From positions 1 to 29,388 of the forward strand of contig USFX01000005.1 of the NCBI GenBank assembly GCA_900553965.1: DNA of 29,388 bases. Direction: 5' to 3'. The notes beneath the pieces were generated by a model, which saw only the letters and a list, made by a program, of their open reading frames with translations, did not search any database and was not told where the DNA came from. Source of the DNA: an uncultured Prevotella sp. (lineage in GTDB: Bacteria > Bacteroidota > Bacteroidia > Bacteroidales > Bacteroidaceae). The translations under genes and the position numbers were made by a program. The stretch's first letter is position 1; each line of letters opens with the position of its first letter. This document shows, piece after piece, positions 15,458-22,134 of the stretch.

Positions 15458-15464
15458 CTGTCAT

Positions 15465-17156
15465 TTACCAGAAGTAGATGTAGAACGCAGCTGTGATGGC
15501 GAGGATGATGACTGAGTGAATCACATCCCACTTGTTCCAGCTGGCGCGTGTTACGGCACGCTGCTCGGGAGTGGACGTACCGAAGACGAGGCCCTGTATC
15601 TTGCTCTCGCTCGGAGCCTCGGTCATGAGGCTGACGGCGATGACAACTACGATGCAGAAGAGGAACATCCAACCGCAGAAGAACAGCCAGTTGAGATCGT
15701 AGAAGAGATATTTGAACGTGCTGTCGGCCACTTCGCCCGCATTGCTGTAATATACCTTTGCTCCCAAGCGGGTCAGACCAACCACCATGCCGGCGATGAG
15801 TCCCCACATACCGCCTTTGGCAGATGTGCGCTTCCAGCAGATGCCGAGCAGGAAGGCTGCGGCGATACCGGGAGCGAGCACGGACTGGACGTCCTGAAGG
15901 TAGGTGTAGAGCACGTCGCCGACGCTGCGCATGATGGGAATCCAAAGGATGCCGAGGATAACGATTACGACGGTTGCAGCCTGTCCGATGGCCACGAGCT
16001 TCTTCTCCGGTGTCTCAGGCTTGAAACGCTTGTAGAAGTCGATGGTGAAGAGCATGGCGGAAGAGTTGAACAGAGAGGCCAGCGACGACATCAGGGCAGC
16101 CAGAATTCCGCACACCACGAGACCCTTCACACCGGCGGGCAACAGTTTGGCCACGAGGGTGGGGAAGGCGGCGTCGGCATTGGGATTGCCGTTGAGCATG
16201 GGCAGGAAGCCCTCACCGCCGGCACCGACATATTTCTGATGGAGGGCAAAGGCGATCATACCCGGGATGAGGAAGAGGAACACGGGCAGCAGCTTCAGAT
16301 ATGCGCCGAAGATGGTTCCGCGGCGGGCTTCCTTCTCATCCTTTCCTGAGAGGACGCGCTGAACGATGAACTGGTCCGTACACCAGTACCAGAAACCGAT
16401 GATGGCCGAGCCTACCAGCGCGCCGAGCCACGGGAAGTTGGGGTCGTTGTTGCTGCGGATGAGGTTAGTCATTGTGTCGCCGTAGTCATTGACAGTCTGA
16501 ATGGAGCAGATGCGCATCATCTCGTCCCATCCGCCGAGCTCCTTGAGTCCGAGCACGAGGATGATGAGTGAACCGAGAAGCAGAATCGGGGTCTGGAGCA
16601 CAGACGTGTAGAGAACGGATTTCATACCGCCGAAGATGGTGTAGAGAGCCGTGATGAGCACGAGGCCGATGGCCGCAATCCAGAAGAAGTCGATACCCCA
16701 AAGCTCCTTGATGCCGAACACCTGCTGGAAGACCAGACCGCCGGCATAGACCGTCACGGCAACCTTGGTGAGCACGTAGCTGATGAGCGAGATTACGGAG
16801 AGGATGGTGCGTGACTGCGGGTTGTAGCGACGCTCCAGAAACTCGGGCATCGTGTAGACCATCGAACGCGAATAGAACGGGACGAAAACCCATCCGAGGA
16901 TAAGAATCATCCATCCCTGTATCTCCCAGTGGGCCATCGCCATACCGGACGAGGCTCCTGCGCCGGCCAGACCGATGAGGTGTTCCGAACCGATGTTTGA
17001 AGCGAAGATTGATGCACCGATGGCTATCCACGTGGCGTCCTTGCCTCCAAGGAAATAGTCAGCCGAGTTGTTGTTTTTCTGGGACACGACCCAGACAACG
17101 ATGCCGATGAGTGCCAATGCGAACACTCCAATGACAAGCCAGTCTAATAATTCCAT
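15465..17156 (-). CDS. araP: Sodium/sugar symporter (SSS family), arabinose transporter
   Basis: A 563-aa inner-membrane protein with about 14 hydrophobic segments. It belongs to the SSS/SGLT family: GASIFASNIGSEHLIGLAG in the second helix, the long PEFLERRYN loop, YTIFGGMKSVLYTSVLQ, and FWYWCTDQFIVQRVLSGKD, the SSS signature region. This family moves sugars with sodium. The position directly after the mutarotase lipoprotein and before araR makes L-arabinose the likely substrate; this is an inference from context. It is 42 bp downstream of the epimerase gene. Confidence 0.92.
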   Translation of the reverse strand: MELLDWLVIGVFALALIGIVVWVVSQKNNNSADYFLGGKDATWIAIGASIFASNIGSEHLIGLAGAGASSGMAMAHWEIQGWMILILGWVFVPFYSRSMVYTMPEFLERRYNPQSRTILSVISLISYVLTKVAVTVYAGGLVFQQVFGIKELWGIDFFWIAAIGLVLITALYTIFGGMKSVLYTSVLQTPILLLGSLIILVLGLKELGGWDEMMRICSIQTVNDYGDTMTNLIRSNNDPNFPWLGALVGSAIIGFWYWCTDQFIVQRVLSGKDEKEARRGTIFGAYLKLLPVFLFLIPGMIAFALHQKYVGAGGEGFLPMLNGNPNADAAFPTLVAKLLPAGVKGLVVCGILAALMSSLASLFNSSAMLFTIDFYKRFKPETPEKKLVAIGQAATVVIVILGILWIPIMRSVGDVLYTYLQDVQSVLAPGIAAAFLLGICWKRTSAKGGMWGLIAGMVVGLTRLGAKVYYSNAGEVADSTFKYLFYDLNWLFFCGWMFLFCIVVVIAVSLMTEAPSESKIQGLVFGTSTPEQRAVTRASWNKWDVIHSVIILAITAAFYIYFW

Positions 17157-17198
17157 AATAGATTTGTTTTACCTTAGGTTTATAGGGTTAGTAATAAG

Positions 17199-18368
17199 TT
17201 ATTTAGTAGAAAATCTGTAGGCCACGTGGCTGTAGTATTTCTCGCCCGGCTTGAGGTAGGGCGACGGCCAGTCCTTCTTGTTGGGAGAGTCGGGATATTT
17301 CTGGCTTTCGAGGCAGACGGATACGTGCTTGGGATATTTGATGCCCTTCTTGCAGGTGATTCCCGTGCCCTGGAAGTTGCCGGTGTAGACCTGCACGCCC
17401 GGTTCGTTGGTGAACATTTCGAGCATGATGCCCGTCTTCGGCGAGTAGAGCGAGGCGCAGACCTCGGTGTCGTCACCCTTGCCGTCCTTATATGTGTTCA
17501 GACACCAGTTGTGATCGTAGCCGGTTGCGTTCTTGATTTGCTGGAAAGTTGTGTCGCAGATGGTCTCGCTGATGGCATGGGCCTTACGGAAGTCCATCGG
17601 TGTGCCCTCGACGGGAGCAATCTCTCCGGTGGTCATATATGTTGAGTCGGCCGGGGTGTAGTTGTCGGCGTTGATGTAGAGCACCATGTCCATGCCCTCG
17701 TTGGCCGGGTCACCATTGAGGTTGAAGTAGGAGTGGTTGGTCATGTTGATGACAGTCTCCTTGTCGGTCGTGGCCTCAAAGGTGATGTCGAGCGTGTTGT
17801 CGCTGAGGACGGTGTATGTCGTTGTGGCTGTGACGGTGCCGGGGAAGCCGTTGTCGCCGTCGGGGGAGACGATGGTCAGCCGAAGCGTGGAGTCGTTGGG
17901 CTGCTCGGCGTCATAGACCTGATACATCCAGCCGGTCGGTCCGCCGTGGAGACAGTGGCCGAAATTGTTCTGCGGCAGCTGATACTCCTGTCCGTCGACG
18001 GTAATCTTTCCCTGATTGATGCGGTTGGCATAGCGTCCGACCGACGAACCGTAGTCGCTCGGCGAGTTTTCGGCGTCGGCATACTGGGCCACATTGTCGT
18101 AGCCGAGAACGACATCTGTCGGGTTGCCGTCCTTGTCGGGAACGACGAGCGAGACGACGCGGCCGCCGAAGTTGGTGATGCACACCTCCATTCCGTTGGC
18201 GTTCTTGAGCGTGTAGAGGGCTGTCTTCTTGCCGTTGATGACGGAGTCAAACTGAGCGGGATTGAGTCCCGAGACTGTTGTTTCCGGTGTTTGCTGACCG
18301 GACGTGCAAGCCGATAGCATGGCTATGGCAATGCTGAATCCCATGAAGGATGTTTTCAGGTTTTTCAT
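17199..18368 (-). CDS. araM: Aldose 1-epimerase, lipoprotein
   Basis: A 389-aa galactose-mutarotase-like epimerase that interconverts alpha and beta anomers of aldoses. The N-terminus is a lipoprotein signal with lipobox LSAC (C21), so the enzyme acts in the periplasm or on a membrane surface. Catalytic residues fit the family: H141 (CLHGGPTGW), H212 (MTNHSYFNL) and the base E322 (TNEPGVQVYTGN). As first gene of the arabinose operon it probably supplies the anomer preferred by the transporter. A second, cytoplasmic paralogue lies in the galactose operon at 27490-28578. The symbol follows use for Bacteroides arabinose loci; galM is an equally valid name. Confidence 0.92.
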   Translation of the reverse strand: MKNLKTSFMGFSIAIAMLSACTSGQQTPETTVSGLNPAQFDSVINGKKTALYTLKNANGMEVCITNFGGRVVSLVVPDKDGNPTDVVLGYDNVAQYADAENSPSDYGSSVGRYANRINQGKITVDGQEYQLPQNNFGHCLHGGPTGWMYQVYDAEQPNDSTLRLTIVSPDGDNGFPGTVTATTTYTVLSDNTLDITFEATTDKETVINMTNHSYFNLNGDPANEGMDMVLYINADNYTPADSTYMTTGEIAPVEGTPMDFRKAHAISETICDTTFQQIKNATGYDHNWCLNTYKDGKGDDTEVCASLYSPKTGIMLEMFTNEPGVQVYTGNFQGTGITCKKGIKYPKHVSVCLESQKYPDSPNKKDWPSPYLKPGEKYYSHVAYRFSTK

Positions 18369-18413
18369 TATCAGTAGTTTTAATAACTTTTTAAAGATTA
18401 TCTTAATTCGGTG

Positions 18414-18443
18414 CTAAATTAATATTAATATTTGGTATTGCAA
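18414..18443 (-). promoter_or_regulatory. Probable promoter of the arabinose operon
   Basis: On the minus strand TTGC (18440-18443) is followed after 18 bp by TAATTTAG (18414-18421), one mismatch from TAnnTTTG, about 45 bp before the araM start. It is the best match in the leader but not a perfect one. Confidence 0.4.
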
Positions 18444-18470
18444 TGAAAAAAACTGTTTTTTTTATCAAAA

Positions 18471-18500
18471 AGTGTCGTTTTTACACTAATAAGACGTCTT
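18471..18500. promoter_or_regulatory. Candidate AraR operator region
   Basis: AGTGTCGTTTTTACACT at 18471-18487 is an inverted repeat with 5-bp arms, and AAGACGTCTT at 18491-18500 is a perfect 10-bp palindrome. Both lie just upstream of the probable operon promoter. That AraR binds here is inferred from position only. Confidence 0.35.
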
Positions 18501-18617
18501 TTAGCGTTCGTTAACGTATTTCCGCCACTTTTTCACTGTTTTAGCAGCAATGTATCAACGTCCCGCCCATCGTCCGTCCGCATGTTTTTTGCTGTCGGTG
18601 CGGTTCAAACGTAAAGG

Positions 18618-18632
18618 CGCGAAGACGCAAAG
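18618..18632. repeat. Second copy of the CGCGAAGACGCAAAG element
   Basis: This is the same 15-bp core as at 12058-12072 between araA and araB. Here only one arm is present, so it does not form a hairpin. Confidence 0.65.
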
Positions 18633-18636
18633 TCTT

Positions 18637-18680
18637 TATTTAAGCACGATGTCTTTTGTATTTAAGCATGATGTCTTTTG
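18637..18680. repeat. Tandem 22-bp repeat
   Basis: Two adjacent copies of a unit beginning TATTTAAGCA and ending GATGTCTTTTG occupy 18637-18658 and 18659-18680, and differ at one position. Confidence 0.8.
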
Positions 18681-18927
18681 TTTACAAAATCGCCTCCGGA
18701 AATTTTTCCGTTTTAGCTCGCTCCATGGCCTTTTTGTAGCCTTTTCGGCCCGTTTTGCAGCTTTTTCCGTCCCGTTCCACAACGTTTTCTGCACCGAAAA
18801 TCGGCCATTGTGGTGCCGTAAGGCCCTCCCGGCTTTTACAGAACAGAGATTTCTCCGTTTTTTCACTACCCGTTTTTGCCCGAAAAACGCCCCGCTTTCT
18901 TGCCGTAAGGGCCTCCCGACACCACAG

Positions 18928-18969
18928 CGGGGCCGCTATTGCATTGCAACGGCGGCCCCGTTGCAATGC
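18928..18969. repeat. Two mutually exclusive hairpins
   Basis: CGGGGCCGC (18928-18936) can pair with GCGGCCCCG (18952-18960). GCATTGCAACGG (18941-18952) can pair with CCGTTGCAATGC (18958-18969). The second and first stems share bases, so only one can form at a time. Confidence 0.65.
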
Positions 18970-19405
18970 CGTAAGGCCCCCCCCGCACCCCCGTAAGGCC
19001 CTTACGGCTGGCCTTCAGCCGTCTTTCTGTCCTGTCTCGAAATAGACGGCGTTTATAAGTGGTTAATAATAAGCGTGTTAGAAAAAACGTAAATATTTTC
19101 CTCTAAAATTCCCCGATTTTTAATGTCCGCATGCTTGCGATATTTGCGCCCGCGCCCGTCTTTTTTCAGAAAGTCCCCATTCTCGTGGGGGTTAAATTAA
19201 GAAAAAGGAGGACATGAGGGCGGACAATGGTCTTTTCGATGGTTTCAATATTCATTTCTTCACGTGCCTACGGTTACCATTCGTTTCCAAGTCCGTGAGC
19301 TACACATTATTTATATATAGGTATATAGTGAGGTGGGGAGTGAGGAAATTGCGTTAAAACAAAAATAAATTGGCGCATCTAAGAGCTTCTTTTATAGAAA
19401 AGTTG

Positions 19406-19413
19406 TATTTTTG
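19406..19413 (+). promoter_or_regulatory. -7 box before the candidate structured RNA
   Basis: TATTTTTG is an exact TAnnTTTG match, followed by GCAG as in many Bacteroidetes promoters. It predicts a transcript start at about 19420, exactly where the long-range helix of the candidate RNA begins. No good -33 box is seen at the right distance. Confidence 0.45.
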
Positions 19414-19419
19414 CAGAAA

Positions 19420-19771
19420 ATACAAGCCTTGCAAGCGTAAAAAGCATGGCTTAGTGATTAACAAAAAGTAAAGAATATATGAGATAAAAAGTTTAGAGGT
19501 GACATAAAAAAAGAAAGTGTTTGCTTTTACATGATGTGTTCCCTGAAATCGCCAATTTACAATGAACACTCATCAGCAGTAATAAGTGAATGCTCTCGCC
19601 GTTATGGTGTGGGCTTCATTGTTGTATGAGTGTAGGTGTTTGGCGATACCTTGGGCAGCAGCATGATAGCGTCACACCTTTCTTTTTGCATTAATTGTCG
19701 CAAAAAGAAATATAATTGCCTATGGATAAAGACTGATGAATGAATAAAAATTATATTTTGCAAGGCTTGTA
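19420..19771 (+). ncRNA. Candidate structured non-coding RNA of about 350 nt
   Basis: The segment begins right after a -7 box and is closed by a perfect 14-bp long-range helix: TACAAGCCTTGCAA at 19421-19434 with TTGCAAGGCTTGTA at 19758-19771. Inside, CGCCAA (19550-19555) pairs with TTGGCG (19640-19645), and ACACTCAT (19566-19573) pairs with ATGAGTGT (19626-19633), building one long arm. A perfect 11-bp hairpin at 19679-19710 follows. No credible protein is encoded. The arm with its wide internal loops recalls Bacteroidales structured RNAs such as the 6S-like class, but tmRNA, RNase P RNA and SRP RNA signatures are absent. The family name is a guess; that it is structured is seen in the sequence. 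Confidence 0.4.
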
Positions 19772-19782
19772 AAATAGAATTG

Positions 19783-19814
19783 TTGTAAGAAAAAATATTT
19801 TAGAACTAAATTTG
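19783..19814 (+). promoter_or_regulatory. Promoter of the small membrane-protein cassette
   Basis: TTG at 19783-19785 and TAAATTTG at 19807-19814 are 21 bp apart. It lies directly before an in-frame ATG at 19816, which would be at or before the transcript start, and 32 bp before the ATG chosen for the first gene (19846). Confidence 0.65.
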
Positions 19815-19845
19815 TATGTGTAATTATTTAATTAAAGAAGCAAAT

Positions 19846-20163
19846 ATGAAAGTTTTTGTATCTAAGCTGAAGAGTAAACTAATCAGTATCATTACTGATC
19901 TAAATAAAATGAAAGCTATATATCTGTTATGGGTGATGCTACATTTTATATTGTTATTCGTTTGTGGTAATTTTCGTCCAAGTATAGATAATTTTTGTGG
20001 ATGTGAACAATGGGCGATGAAATGTTTTTCACCTTTTGAGTGTTATTATTTTGTTTATTATACAGGATATCCTACGTATGATATTTCGGAGTTTTTAATA
20101 TACATCTCATTTCCAGTATGTTTGTATTATGCTGGTAAATTGTGGTTTAAAGGGAAAAAGTGA
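19846..20163 (+). CDS. Small Cys-containing membrane protein, cassette gene 1
   Basis: A 105-aa protein I do not recognise. A basic N-terminus (residues 1-23) is followed by a membrane helix at about 24-41, a loop with four cysteines (C51, C53, C60, C66) and several aromatics, a second helix at about 82-97, and a basic tail KLWFKGKK. The start at 19846 was chosen over 19816 because the promoter's -7 box ends at 19814. It is A+T-rich compared with the arabinose operon, and is the first of four same-strand genes for small membrane proteins. Confidence 0.65.
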   Translation: MKVFVSKLKSKLISIITDLNKMKAIYLLWVMLHFILLFVCGNFRPSIDNFCGCEQWAMKCFSPFECYYFVYYTGYPTYDISEFLIYISFPVCLYYAGKLWFKGKK

Positions 20164-20234
20164 TTACGCCATTATAAAAGCGGAGAAGTTAAAGTATCAT
20201 CGCCGCATTATAAATGATACTAAATGAAATCAGT

Positions 20235-20522
20235 ATGAAATATTTAAAAATTATCCTATCTGTTCTGTTGTTTCTTTGTCTTGCTCCGATGCCATACGGT
20301 TATTATGAGTTGGTGCGTTTTATCGCGATGGTCATATTCGGTGTTATGGCGTATAAGTATTATAAGACAAAGAAGATGAATTGGGCTGTTACATTTGGAG
20401 CATTGGCTGTGTTGTTTCAGCCATTTATTAAAATTGCACTTGGTCGTATGATGTGGAATGTTGTCGATGTCATTGTGGCCGTGCTGATTATAATTAACGT
20501 GAGTCTGACAAAATCAGAATAG
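20235..20522 (+). CDS. DUF6804-like small membrane protein, cassette gene 2
   Basis: A 95-aa hydrophobic protein with four predicted membrane segments (about 3-16, 25-42, 48-63 and 72-90). The PMPYGYYELVRFIAMV and FQPFIKIALGR..WNVVDV blocks match my memory of the DUF6804 family of small Bacteroidetes membrane proteins of unknown function. The ATG at 20235 puts the hydrophobic N-terminus right after MKY; an earlier in-frame ATG at 20214 is less likely. It ends 6 bp before the next gene. Confidence 0.7.
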   Translation: MKYLKIILSVLLFLCLAPMPYGYYELVRFIAMVIFGVMAYKYYKTKKMNWAVTFGALAVLFQPFIKIALGRMMWNVVDVIVAVLIIINVSLTKSE

Positions 20523-20528
20523 TGAATT

Positions 20529-21125
20529 ATGGTTGTAGTAGAAACTTTTTCTTTTATAAAGAAGATATTGGGACAAAACACTTATGAGGAATATAGGGGA
20601 TATGCACGACAGTATATACCAGTAGCAACAGTGGTCTTGATAGTTGTGTTGGCATTGACTTACTTCTTTCATTGGTGGTTTCTTTCTCGTATTCTTAATA
20701 TCCTCACCGGTACTTCATTGATATTTATCGCATACATCATAGGCGTGGTGCTACTTCTCGATTATGGTGTAGAAGTGGAAATGGAAGAAACGTGGAATGG
20801 AAGATATAAGCTTCCGGATAAGATGCCTTTTAAGTATAATGCTACGAAGTTATGGGGTGCTACATTGGTTGTGCTTGCTATTGCCGCCGTATATTTTAGT
20901 AATGAGTATAGGACATCTTATGCTTTTGAATGTGAAACATTTTTGGTGGATGAAAACGCTGGGATTTATCATATTGAGAATGTACATGACGAGCCGATTA
21001 ACTATACCTGTAGGATGATGGGGTATGAGATTAAGGAACATGAATATTCTTTTTGTGAGTCATGCAGAGACTGGTTGGAGGACGCGGAAGAGTATTATGA
21101 TTCTGAAATGAATATAAGGAGATAA
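20529..21125 (+). CDS. Membrane protein with a Cys-rich C-terminal domain, cassette gene 3
   Basis: A 198-aa protein of no family I can name. Three membrane helices lie at about 31-47, 60-78 and 108-124, with an acidic loop after the second (VEVEMEETWNGRY). The soluble C-terminal part of about 75 residues contains YH (147-148), C161 and a CESC pair (C176, C179), followed by an acidic tail. The order YH, Cys, Gly, Cys-x2-Cys recalls small metal-binding tails found on some nucleases and membrane proteins, but spacing differs and the comparison is tentative. The gene starts 6 bp after the previous one and is A+T-rich. Confidence 0.65.
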   Translation: MVVVETFSFIKKILGQNTYEEYRGYARQYIPVATVVLIVVLALTYFFHWWFLSRILNILTGTSLIFIAYIIGVVLLLDYGVEVEMEETWNGRYKLPDKMPFKYNATKLWGATLVVLAIAAVYFSNEYRTSYAFECETFLVDENAGIYHIENVHDEPINYTCRMMGYEIKEHEYSFCESCRDWLEDAEEYYDSEMNIRR

Positions 21126-21149
21126 TCTTTAATTAAAAATAAGAGAATT

Positions 21150-21464
21150 ATGAGTATATGTGTTATTATCGTTTTGGGTATTCTGACGCTCATTTTCGGT
21201 TCACGACTTTTGGTAACCGTCCTCGTATCCGGATTGATGGGGTGGTTGTTGTGTGATATTAATGTAGATAAAGAATATACTTGGTATTCTGGTATATGGC
21301 ATGGGATATTCTTTGTTCCTAACTTTATCAGGTTCTTGGTTTGGGATACTTCTTATAAAGCAGAGTTATATACAACCGGTTATAATATATGGTATTGGAT
21401 TTTTAGTATAGTTACGACTGTTAGCTATATCTTTGGTGGAGGAAGTCGGAACCGGCAATATTAG
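21150..21464 (+). CDS. Small membrane protein, cassette gene 4
   Basis: A 104-aa membrane protein. Two hydrophobic helices fill residues 3-36, then an aromatic-rich loop contains WYSGIWHGIFFVPNFIRFLVWD, and a third helix lies at about 79-96. The W-HG-FF-PN-I pattern and the YN-WYW segment look like a conserved family of small membrane proteins seen in several phyla, but I cannot give it a name. It is 24 bp after gene 3 and is followed by a terminator, so it closes the cassette. Confidence 0.62.
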   Translation: MSICVIIVLGILTLIFGSRLLVTVLVSGLMGWLLCDINVDKEYTWYSGIWHGIFFVPNFIRFLVWDTSYKAELYTTGYNIWYWIFSIVTTVSYIFGGGSRNRQY

Positions 21465-21477
21465 AAATTTTCAAAGT

Positions 21478-21526
21478 AAGCCGCGTGTCAATGTATAACG
21501 TGCATTGGCCCGCGGTTTGTTTTGTT
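21478..21526 (+). terminator. Terminator of the membrane cassette
   Basis: AAGCCGCG at 21478-21485 pairs with CGCGGTTT (one G-U pair), and an inner stem CAATG/CATTG extends it. TTTGTTTTGTT follows. It begins 13 bp after the last cassette gene. Confidence 0.7.
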
Positions 21527-22032
21527 CTGAATACGTTGAATTAACGTATATAGGGAGACGGATTGAGTGAATAGAATAATTTGCATGCAAACATTGAAGC
21601 CGCATAAATACAGATATATGTTCATTTTCCATAGTACAATAGCATCATGTATTTATGTGGCTTTTGTCTTTATATTGAAGCGAATTATTCACAATCATAC
21701 AGCAATCTCACTATATTTTTCAAAAATGACTCTGTCTTTTGTTCGTGTTCAACCATTGTGAAGTTCTTCTTGATAAGCAATAGTTAATCTGTTGGTAGAA
21801 CTAAAAATCAGATTATGTATAATAAAAGTTAATCCTGCCTATTTTTTGAATTGTACATATATATAATCTACACCTTATTCTAATTGGAGTATGTCTGGCG
21901 GCATTGGGCCAGGTCTGTCCGTAGGCTAATCCGTATGAGGTGCAGTGTTGCTTGTCTTTTGATGAATTTGGAAACCAAATGATTTCTGTAAGTTAAAATT
22001 ATGCAAAAGCATATATTTACTTCTTAAAATGC
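21527..22032. other. Intergenic region with a large imperfect hairpin
   Basis: No credible gene is present. From 21574 to 21690 the sequence folds back on itself: GAATAATTTGC/GCGAATTATTC (11 bp, one G-U) outside, and AGCCGCATAAATAC (21598-21611) with GTATTTATGTGGCT (21649-21662, one G-U) inside, with a 37-nt apical loop. TAATCTG/CAGATTA at 21785-21815 is a smaller inverted repeat. The remaining 200 bp show nothing I can interpret. Confidence 0.55.
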
Positions 22033-22063
22033 TTGTTCAATCAAAATCAATGTCGTATATTTG
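22033..22063 (+). promoter_or_regulatory. Consensus promoter of the Abi-associated RNA
   Basis: TTG at 22033-22035 and TATATTTG at 22056-22063 are 20 bp apart, a full Bacteroidetes promoter. A transcript would start at about 22069, only a few bases before the RNA hairpin and about 66 nt before the abi start codon. Confidence 0.8.
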
Positions 22064-22068
22064 CACCA

Positions 22069-22120
22069 CCAGAACCCGCCAAGCCTCTCAACGATGCTCA
22101 AATGTGCGGGTCGTTTTTTT
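22069..22120 (+). ncRNA. Small RNA upstream of the Abi_2 gene, probable RNA antitoxin or guide-like RNA
   Basis: A predicted RNA of about 50 nt begins just after the promoter and ends in a terminator. ACCCGC (22074-22079) pairs with GCGGGT (22106-22111) and is followed by CG and seven T. The 26-nt loop is unusually large for a mere terminator and contains two related 10-mers, CTCAACGATG (22087) and CTCAAATGTG (22097). The abi start codon is 14 nt after the T-run. Promoter, short RNA, leaky terminator and HEPN toxin in this order is the layout of type III RNA toxin-antitoxin modules, and non-coding RNAs next to AbiF-like genes have been reported. The antitoxin role here is inferred. Confidence 0.65.
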
Positions 22121-22134
22121 ATATATAATAGTAC

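Larger units (their letters stand above)
18501..19405. other. Repeat-rich region without genes
   Basis: I find no credible gene here. The stretch 18690-19020 is rich in TTTTT/CCGTTTT blocks and contains GCCGTAAGG motifs at 18815, 18902 and 18968 plus an 8+1+8 palindrome CCGTAAGGCCCTTACGG at 18991-19007. TGTCCGC at 19124 and GCGGACA at 19220 are complementary and enclose a CCCCA/TGGGG hairpin near 19174-19190, so a small structured RNA is possible there. The rest is A+T-rich. Open frames in the area only translate the repeats. Confidence 0.6.

Noticed and set aside
15516..16349. 277-codon plus-strand open frame antisense to the symporter
   Set aside because: It lies fully within a clear membrane-protein gene and reads as low-complexity acidic and His-rich sequence.
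18550..18996. 148-codon plus-strand open frame with CRKALP/CRKGLP/CRKAPP repeats
   Set aside because: It only translates the GCCGTAAGG repeat region, has unusual composition, and has no promoter or family resemblance.
19420..19771. tmRNA, RNase P RNA or SRP RNA
   Set aside because: There is no tag-peptide frame or tRNA-like ends, no GAGGAAAGTCC-type core, and no GGAAGCAGC-type SRP motif.
21567..21761. 64-codon open frame downstream of the membrane cassette
   Set aside because: It coincides with a large hairpin, starts with GTG, and has no promoter; RNA structure explains the segment better.
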